From Athripsodes cinereus (Eukaryota > Arthropoda > Insecta > Trichoptera > Leptoceridae): a stretch of DNA of 64,000 nt. The DNA lies in contig OX388312.1 of the NCBI GenBank assembly GCA_947579605.1, forward strand, positions 22,653,313 through 22,717,312, given 5' to 3'. The notes under the pieces were generated by a model, which was given only the letters and a program-made list of their open reading frames with translations, had not been told where the DNA came from and made no database searches. Positions 56,930 through 64,000 of this stretch are shown here, piece after piece (position 1 is the stretch's first letter; every line of letters begins with the position of its first letter). A program made the translations under genes and the position numbers.

Positions 56930-57100
56930 GATCAGTAATTCAAAGAAAAAATCGGTCATGCAGCCGATCAAATTTTGCATTCAGTTTTAAAATGACGTTG
57001 GTTGACAGTACATTGCTAATGCTTGAAGGTCATCGATGTTGGAACACATAAATTCCGAAAAAATGTACCGCGTTGCAAGTTTAGTATGCAGACCATATCC
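56930..57100 (-). repeat. Unclassified dispersed repeat, copy 2
   Basis: Inverted relative to 43435-43620: AAAATCGGTCATGCAGCCGA, GCTTGAAGGTCATCGATGTT, GAAAAAATGTACCGCGTTGC and AAGTTTAGTATGC correspond in reverse order. Confidence 0.75.
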
Positions 57101-57737
57101 TACATGTGAGAAAACCTAAATTTGGTTCACTGAATTATTATTATTACGAACATTGAAGGGAGACTCACCTCACACCTGAATATTGTAAGAGTCGTAGACT
57201 CCTATTTATCCGTACATTCAAACCAAAATTGTCCTCACTACTTATTTATCTTCTGTGTTCCTTTTTGGAGAGACAATATAAGTAAATTTATGAAAAATAA
57301 AAGGATACAATAGTTGAGTACAATCTTATTTTTTATGCTACCTATCGCTGAATTCAAAATGTTTATTGTCAAATGTGTGAATTTTACGAAATTTTTCTGC
57401 ATGTGAGAAAACCAAAGTACCAAAGTCCTGTCCATAGTATAAAAAAATAATAAAATCAAGAATAGTGACACATCTCAGCGCTGATTTAAATGAATATTGC
57501 TCTTTATGTGGAAGTTTTTGTGAGCATTCGCCGAACAACACTCAATTTTTTTTTTGATATTTAGAACCTTCACAGTGAATTTATTATTCGCAAGCTGACT
57601 TTCAAGAGCTTTCGCCCTCATCGAAAGACTATGGTGAAGAATTGGTCATCCACTCATCCACACTCGAATTGTTGCAGGAAAATGCTAAACTTCTATTCTC
57701 TTTCGGTAATTCATGAGTTTAAATTAAACGTATTTTA
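57101..57737. other. No gene seen
   Basis: AT-rich spacer. The minus-strand frames 57238-57541 have no motif. TCCTACATGTGAGAAAACC (57100) echoes TTCCTACATGTGAGATAA at 56770, perhaps a further trace of an unlisted repeat. Confidence 0.35.
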
Positions 57738-57962
57738 ATAACTCTAAAGTTTGTACATTCACAGAGTGAAAATTCATTATGATGATATTATACTTTAAAT
57801 AACACACAGTTTACTTTTCACTAAGATTTATTCTAACCTCGAGCGCTTTCGTCAATGTTAATGAATTGACATTTTCAAGAGAACTGAACTAGTTCTCTTG
57901 AAAATGTCAATTCATTAACATTGACGAAAGCGCTCGAGGTTAGAATAAATCTTAGTGAAAAG
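57738..57962 (-). mobile_element. Fold-back Penelope-like terminus, perfect 77-bp arms
   Basis: TAAACGTATTTTA flanks the insert at 57725-57737 and 57963-57975 (13 bp). Arms 57809-57885 and 57891-57967 are perfect reverse complements around a 5-bp spacer. The unpaired head is 57738-57808. The right arm has stem II GTCAAT/ATTGAC (57906-57911, 57920-57925), GAA (57926-57928), palindromic stem III AGCGCT (57929-57934) and C (57935). The CTGATGA position reads TTGAAAA. Confidence 0.85.
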
Positions 57963-57984
57963 TAAACGTATTTTATTTATTTCC

Positions 57985-58150
57985 GTGGAGCACCCGGCAA
58001 AGAATTGGTCTCCCACTCTTTTCCGTAAGTTTTCGAGTGTCAAAAATAAGGATTATTTCAGCAATGAAGTTTGCCACCCATCCTGAAGGCCTTTATAGGT
58101 ATATTGCTGTCGGAGAAGACGACTTGCATGTTTGTTTCACGCGGTTGGTA
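57985..58150 (+). repeat. Dispersed repeat family D copy
   Basis: GGAGCACCCGGCAAAGAATT, GGTCTCCCACTC, GTTTTCGAGTGTC, AGCAATGAAGTTTGCCACCC, ATCCTGAAGGCC and GACGACTTGCATGTTTG. This copy shows the 5' part of the family best. Confidence 0.8.
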
Positions 58151-58529
58151 AAGTAATAGTATTTTGTTCATAGTTTTTATAGATATTTTGAATGAATCAA
58201 AATATGTCTGTGGTTTATTTATATGTTTAGAATTTAGTTGTTTCATCAAAATTTAATGTTAAATAATATATTATTATCTACCTAATTAGTTTGTTTACTT
58301 CCTAAGAAGTGCAATGAAACGTGAACGTCCGAGAATCACGTTGCACGACCACGTGGACCGGAATCTCATGGACGAATCTGTAATACTTATTCTTCTTGAT
58401 TATTAACAGAATAAGATTGTGCTGATGCAAGAACCTGAATGGTGATGTGCAAAAATAAAAAAAATAATTACAAGTGTGACAAACCAACTTAACATAATCA
58501 AATAAATTTTTAACGCAAGGTCATTAAAA

Positions 58530-59366
58530 CTATCCACTGTTTCGGTGTTTAGGTAATAGAATTCCATAATGAGATCCAAATATAAATGTTTTTTAGAGAC
58601 GGCTTTTACATCACAATGTCAATTGAGATTAGGGTTGCCACCTTTTTTTTCTGCAGATAAAGTACATTGGTCATTATAGGCAAGAAAAAAAAAGTACGTA
58701 GTGTCAAAATAAAGTACAATTTATTTTTCATTATTTTTATTTAAAAAACATGTTTCTATGCTTTTTGCAGTTTGTATCAAATAAATATCTCTACTGAACA
58801 AGTGCACAGCATCTTAACAGTCTATATTTAAATTTAAGTAAATAAGTATTTTTTTAAAACATTTTTTCGGTGTAACACATTCACTATCTAGTTGATCTGT
58901 TTCACTATTGAAATTACGTTTCTAGGTTTATGTAGAGCATGGGTGGCCAACCTTTTCAGCAGCCGGGCCATATTTCAGAAATGAGATTTTCTACAGGGCC
59001 ATGCAACAATTTACTCCATATACGGAAAAATTTACAATTTTACTTCACCTTAAAAACATCAGAGATGTGGCGCTGGCGACTGGCGACGTCGATTCAGCAC
59101 CAATTGATAAATTTCGTTTAACGAAAAAATACTTACAACTAAACTTTCCAAAATCCCAAAGATATCAAATCATGCGAAATAAAGTATTTTCGCGTACTTT
59201 ATTTTTCTCATAAAGTATAAAGTACGATTACCTGAAATAACGTACAATACTTTATAATAAAGTACGGGTGGCAACCCTAATTGAGATTGACAATATCCTT
59301 ATAAAATGAAAGACGTCTCTCTCAATAAAACATATAGTGGGAAAAAACGTTTATTTTTTTAATTTC
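58530..59366 (-). mobile_element. Fold-back Penelope-like P1 element split by a hAT insertion
   Basis: GTCATTAAAA flanks it at 58520-58529 and 59367-59376 (10 bp). The head CACTGTTTCGGTGTTTAGG (58534) is family P1. An imperfect fold-back follows: AGAGACG and AATGTCAATT on the left pair with ATTGACAAT and GACGTCTCT on the right. GAA plus stem III AGACGTCT lies at 59308-59318. Without the nested hAT and its duplicated 8 bp, the insert would be about 179 bp. It is more decayed than the other three fold-backs. Confidence 0.8.
58630..59279. mobile_element. Non-autonomous hAT element nested in the fold-back element
   Basis: ATTGAGAT is duplicated at 58622-58629 and 59280-59287. The ends TAGGGTTGCCACC and GGTGGCAACCCTA are perfect 13-bp inverted repeats. 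It is 650 bp with no transposase. The interior has AAAGTAC motifs in both orientations near the ends (subterminal repeats). The frames 58939-59213 have no recognisable domain. Confidence 0.92.
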
Positions 59367-59411
59367 GTCATTAAAAATATTTTAAGATATTATCTATATA
59401 TACTTATATAT

Positions 59412-59530
59412 ATTTTTTTTTTTGAAAAGATATATCTGGGTTTTGTTTTTTATAAACCCAAATACAACCTTATACACCTTTCACAGTAAGCTACTAAAAG
59501 CTTGTGTCGTGAAAGGGGAGTTTGCCGACT
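59412..59530 (-). mobile_element. tRNA-derived SINE, truncated
   Basis: GATATATCTGGGTTTTG, TATAAACCCAAATACAACCT, CTTGTGTCGTGAAAGGGGAG and TTTGCCG match 28720-28812. The tRNA-related 5' part is absent. Confidence 0.8.
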
Positions 59531-59793
59531 GGGAGTTCATATTATAAAGAGGAAATATTTGATTGTTTTCATTGAATAGGCTCCAAAACTACTGAACCAG
59601 CTTGAAAAAACTCTAATAATAAATGTTATATTAGATTCTGCTAAACTATTCTATTTTTTCCATATATAAGCTTTTTCTTATCTATAAAACATAATTATTA
59701 TATAATTTTGTTGTTATTATCAAGCACGATATAAAATGATTTTTTTAAACGAATGTATTTTGTACTTTTATTAACTTACTTAATGATTTTACG

Positions 59794-60705
59794 CAGAGGC
59801 GGCTCTTTGATAATGAGCGGCGGTTCAAACGCACCCCCAATTTAAAAGATAGAAACCTAACAATATGTAATAATTAAAATTAAAAAATATTAATAAATTT
59901 TTCCATGAACAATATAATAATATTATTCAAGTTACCATATGAACAACACAGTCATCACATTCACTATTGCTTTGCAACATGCAGCGCTACTATTCGTTAG
60001 AATATTTTAGTGCGGATGTTGAGCGAACTAGCGGTGCAAAATCTAATATCGCACCGATAATCCATACATTTCGTAAAACTTCAATACTAAGTTCGTGGTG
60101 CTAAGATTGTATGGAGATATTAAAAATATATGGGATATTTTGAGCATTGAACACAACTATGCTCACACGTAAAAAGGAGTAAGAGATACGCCTTGTAGCA
60201 TTTTGTCGTACATTGACGGAAATTTTTTGACTAGTGTGTTTTTTTATGTGAAGGGATTCCTGTTATTAGTTATGTGGACGCGATGAATAAGTACCTACCA
60301 AGCGTGTCAAAATGCATAGATTGACGTCGTGAGGTTCATAGGTCAGCCGTATACACTGTAATTACTTATTACTTAGTGGTAAAATTTCTATAGACAGTTA
60401 CCGCTAGTCGCGATTGTGTTATGCAGATAATTAGTTATTTGTAAGATTTTTTATATTCGAGCGCGCTTATATCGACATGTTACATGCAATTTAAAGAATC
60501 TACGATATACCTATATAAAATTGATATAATATTAATTATTATCGTTTTAGCTTATAGATTACTATTAAAATGGGTGAATTAAACGTAGAATAAGTAATAG
60601 TAAATGAAGTGTTCGCTAATGGTAAAGAGAGAAGGGTAGAATTTCTTTATAAGGATGTTTTTTTTTTACCGAACCCCCGCAAATACATATTGCCGGCCGC
60701 CTCTG
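59794..60705. mobile_element. Non-autonomous hAT element with 8-bp target duplication
   Basis: ATTTTACG is duplicated at 59786-59793 and 60706-60713. The ends CAGAGGCGGC and GCCGCCTCTG are inverted repeats of the hAT type. It is 912 bp, and no transposase frame is visible. Confidence 0.9.
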
Positions 60706-61014
60706 ATTTTACGTACACCTTTCTCTATTTAAATTTTCCTGATCAAAAATCCATGTACTTTATTTTATTTCTATAAGAAAATAGGTGAGTGGTTATTTGT
60801 TACAAGGTCTTCAAAGTCAAGTGTAATAAATTATTATAAATTACAAATCAAACAGGATTTAATTTTCGCTAGCTTGCTTTGTTTTATTGCATTGTAAAAT
60901 AAGATTTAGAGTTGGCAATAATTTTTTAATATATTTTGCTTAAGAAACATATTTGGCCAATGTATGAACACAAATTCCTTCATTCAACTTATTAGGAAAC
61001 ACTTGAGAGGAAAA

Positions 61015-61110
61015 TGAGTTTCCGGCAAAAAATAGGACTTTCGTTTTTATCTGTAAATTTTCGAGTGTCCTGTAAATGGCAGATATTCATAAAACATCAT
61101 CATCAACAGG
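61015..61110 (+). repeat. Dispersed repeat family D, 5' part
   Basis: TCCGGCAAAAAATAGGACTT, AAATTTTCGAGTGTCCTGTA, AATGGCAGATATTCATAAAA and CATCATC match the 5' half of the family. Confidence 0.75.
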
Positions 61111-61169
61111 ATATTTTAAATTTCAATTCAGGTATCAAATATACTCGTACGAATATGTAAATGTTATTT

Positions 61170-61415
61170 GAATATTATTTATTTATTTCTTAAATTACAA
61201 TTCACATACATTTTTATTGATGCTGCCCAACTAGGTAGATCCTGTACTAGGGCAAACATCTCACAAACATTTCAATCATATACAAACATATACACAATTA
61301 CAAAAAGCATTCATCTCCGACATATACAAAATCACAATCATAACAAGAAAATACTGCACTGTAAACTGTCCAAACATGAAATAATAGGTACACAAACCAT
61401 TTCTCCATATAAAAT
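61170..61415 (-). mobile_element. Probable LINE tail, antisense
   Basis: It starts with TTATTTATTTATTTCTTAAA (antisense A-rich tail), followed by CAACTAGGTAGATCCTGTAC and a CA-rich body. The plus-strand frame 61168-61419 has no motif. The 5' UTR exon and promoter of ABCG gene 2 may lie around here but are not recognisable. Confidence 0.4.
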
Positions 61416-61759
61416 TTAAAAAAAAATATTTGACACAGATAATTTTGTACACTTACGTTTTTGCATTTGTAGAATTGTAATTATAATGAGTATTCACTGA
61501 ATTTCATTAAGACGTGTATAATCAATAGAAAAACAAATATTTGAGGTAAAAGGTGCCATGTAAATACGAGTCTTAAATTTGTTTAGCAAGATTAAAAAAA
61601 AGGTCAATTTATTGATTTTATGGTATTTTTATCCTTAACGTAGGTGTATTTTATATTATGTTATGTAAATGATGCTATGCAAGAGGAATAAAATAATTCA
61701 ATAAATGTATTGCTCTAGCAGTTACATTTGTTAATTTTGGAATATTTGTTCATTTTCAG

Positions 61760-62018
61760 ATGAATGAAAACAGCAGGACTAAAAAACCCTCTATAACAGC
61801 GGGTATGGATGCGAGAAAAAACTCCATGAAGATGGAAGAGAGGAAAATCTCCGTAAAATCAGAAAGGAATGAGTCTCTTCCTGAAGAAAAAGATCCTTTT
61901 CTACTTGTGGATGAAATTGGAAAATCTCTGAAGACCCTAAATACGATGGCTAAAAGACCTGCAGTTGATATTGAGTTTAGGAACTTGGAGTACACAGTTT
62001 CAGATAATAAAAATGCCG
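61760..62018 (+). CDS. Second ABCG transporter gene, N-terminal exon
   Basis: The frame opens with ATG immediately after the acceptor cattttcag and runs 86 codons plus one base to the donor gtaagt at 62019. The N-terminal 60 residues are charged and low in hydrophobicity (MNENSRTKK, then many K, E and S). They are followed by RPAVDIEFRNLEYTVSD, which matches the first beta strand of ABCG1/White nucleotide-binding domains. Walker A would lie in the next exons, right of the window. Since splicing joins directly at the ATG, any 5' UTR must come from an upstream non-coding exon that I could not locate. The orientation matches ABCG gene 1, so this is probably the downstream member of a tandem pair. 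An alternative is one exon of a longer isoform whose upstream coding exons lie elsewhere. Confidence 0.8.
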
Positions 62019-62984
62019 GTAAGTGTTTACATAATATTGTTTTATACCCGCCTATTCAGTATAATATAAAGTACAAAAGAAAACTTCAGGTTTATAATTT
62101 TATTAGGTAGGTAGGTGTAAAGTTAGTTTCCGATTCTTGTGAAATAGAGAAAACAGAAAAATCATTGACCGAGCCTACCAGGAAAACATAAAGTGAAATA
62201 GGTACATGTCTCGACTGAGAATTCATTTTGATCAGAGGTCATTTAATTTTTGAAAGGTACACTTACTAAGCCATTCAGAAGGACTGCTCTGCTAGTTTAA
62301 AATTTTACAAAGTGGAAGTGTTTTTTTTTTCTTTAAATCATTTTTCTATTATCGAGTCAAACTTTGACAAACTTAAAAAAATGCGAGATTCTGTGACTTT
62401 ATTTAAGGGAGTAAATATTTATATGTTTACAGTAAAAAATCCAAATAATCTTTATGTCTACTCATTTATAAATAGATTTTAATCCATTGATTAAATGTAC
62501 AAATAATATATTTAGTTATACGCAATACACATTTAAATTACAGTACACAATATTACTGGGTACTTCACAACATAAATGACATTAGCGTAATTACATACAT
62601 ATATCATTACGTAATAGGAATTGTTGTCACAGATGAGAGAGTATAGGTATAATACTCTACATAATTTCATCATTGTTATGATGACAATATGAATAATAAT
62701 AAATGGTCATTTTATTTAGTGTCTAGACTAGACAAGACTTCTGAGAGTATTACACATTTTTTTTAAATATCACTAATTGCAGTATTAACCCATTTCTAGA
62801 TATAATCTACAATATCTAATCAAAGAGAAAGATTGCTTTTGTTGATGTTGATATTATTATTCTTTTTGCTCATCATCCACCATTAATCTGATTTAAATAT
62901 TATTAGTATGTAATAATTCCTTCAATTCGGTATGAGTTTGGACCTCGTTGAGTCTCTGATAAAGAATAAAGCACACACTCTTTA
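62019..62984. other. First visible intron of ABCG gene 2
   Basis: It begins with the donor GTAAGT. AT-rich, with no further exon recognised; in particular no Walker A sequence is seen. Confidence 0.5.
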
Positions 62985-63115
62985 ATGTAAGTTTAAAGTG
63001 TCCAGTAAAAGACAAGTGTTCGTAAAACATCACGTATAAAACAATAAACCTCTACAATTAAACAATGGGGCATACCTCCCATCCTAAATATCTTATTAAT
63101 CTTCTTATCTCAAAT
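62985..63115 (+). repeat. Dispersed repeat family D copy in gene 2 intron
   Basis: AGTGTCCAGTAAAAGACAAG, TGTTCGTAAAACATCACGTA, TACAATTAAACAATGGGGCA and CCTCCCATCCTAAATATCTT follow the family order. Confidence 0.75.
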
Positions 63116-64000
63116 TTTCAATTAAAAGGGTGAAATGATAATAAAGCATGTATATATTGTGAACACATTCATATCTGTACAAAAGCATGACAAATGAATA
63201 GTATATTTCCACCTCTGCTTGAGTGCCTATCGTTTCATTCAGCGCCCACAATACGACAAGTAATCACATTAAATTGCTCGAATTAAATTATAAATGCATT
63301 GAATTTGCATACAAAGTACAACATACCTACAGAAAATCAATACAAAGATGATACGAGTACCTACTTAACCTTTCTACGATAACAACCTTGGTAAAAGTGC
63401 AAGATCTATTATTGTACCATGAGAAATTATCTACCTAACCACTTGAAGCAGTCGATCTTATCAATACTAATAATGATGGGTACTAACTACTTGTTTAAAT
63501 TCTTATGACTGATCACGGTCTAACATTGAAACTTGATGACCAAGTTATAATTACCTACTTAAATATGATTTCACAAATATAAATTCAATGGCTATTGATT
63601 TAAATCTGTCCCATTTATAATCTGAAACAAAATCCATGAAACTATTATTATTTATTTTATTTACATATATTCACGGCGTTAGCCTTTGACATGTTAACAA
63701 TCAAATTAAAATAGAGAACAACAACATAAAAAAAATACAATTAATGTGTCGAATCAAAAATAATCATACAGGTTAAATAAATGTATATGAGTTAAATCTT
63801 ATAAATATGTCACACCAAAATATTCAATCAAGTCATTTTAAATAAAGGATTCATAAATATATAGTCATACAGGTAAAAAAAAGGTAGCGAGATAATTATT
63901 ATTTGTCAATCAATAATACTTAATAAATTCAATGTCAATAGAGAGTTAATATTTATTGTCAAAAAGGTAAAATAAGTGTAAGTGAGATAATTATTATATG
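63116..64000. other. Intron of ABCG gene 2, possible LINE tail
   Basis: Mostly featureless AT-rich sequence. 63645-63720 (TTATTTTATTTACATATATT, then GCCTTTGACATGTTAACAAT) resembles the antisense tail at 11645. Confidence 0.35.

Noticed and set aside
58939..59213. Two overlapping plus-strand frames as a small gene
   Set aside because: They lie inside a hAT element flanked by 8-bp duplications and show no domain.
61168..61419. 83-codon frame upstream of ABCG gene 2 as an alternative first exon
   Set aside because: No splice donor continues it in phase to 61760, and its start looks like an antisense retroelement tail.

Overview
This window is nuclear DNA of an insect, most likely a moth or butterfly. 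The evidence is spliced genes with GT-AG introns, AT-rich non-coding sequence, and a dense mix of LINE 3' ends, tRNA-derived SINEs, hAT and piggyBac remnants and fold-back elements. The palindrome GTAGGTACCTAC also recurs. The Lepidoptera call is an inference from repeat style; I could not search a database.

Only two host genes are visible, both on the + strand and both ABC transporters of subfamily G (ABCG1/ABCG4/White type). Gene 1 covers 11131-28259 and is the 3' part of a half-transporter. Nine exons in consistent phase encode 537 residues, from just after the Walker A region through the signature motif, Walker B, H-loop and the whole membrane domain to the stop. The Walker A exon is not in the first 11.1 kb and must lie upstream of the window. 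Gene 2 enters at the right edge: 61760-62018 is an N-terminal exon of a second ABCG protein, and the rest lies beyond the window. The layout is a head-to-tail tandem pair separated by about 33 kb of repeat-rich spacer.

Region by region: 1-11130 is probably intron of gene 1 and holds LINE fragments, a 420-bp palindrome, a fold-back element with a tRNA-like loop, and a SINE. The introns of gene 1 hold a dead piggyBac element with a SINE inside it, a hAT element with perfect 8-bp target duplications, a LINE of about 2.3 kb with a YADD reverse transcriptase and several stops, and more SINEs. The spacer 28260-61759 holds a 78-bp tandem array (35.4-35.9 kb), a 340-bp tandem duplication (40.0-40.7 kb), a 3.2-kb array of a unit of about 97 bp (48.1-51.3 kb), two more hAT elements with 8-bp duplications, and many LINE, SINE and fold-back remnants.

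The most interesting pattern is a set of fold-back insertions at 35931-36150, 52843-53070, 57738-57962 and 58530-59366. Each is flanked by 10-13-bp direct repeats and built as an antisense 3' terminus joined to a shorter inverted copy of itself. Three of them have perfect arms of 77-92 bp around 5-8-bp spacers. The arms carry hammerhead-ribozyme-like cores of the kind known from Penelope-like retroelements: GAA, then a self-complementary stem III, then the cleavage nucleotide. Further hammerhead-like motifs with an intact CTGATGA core lie at 37088-37131, 37231-37272 and 44488-44525.
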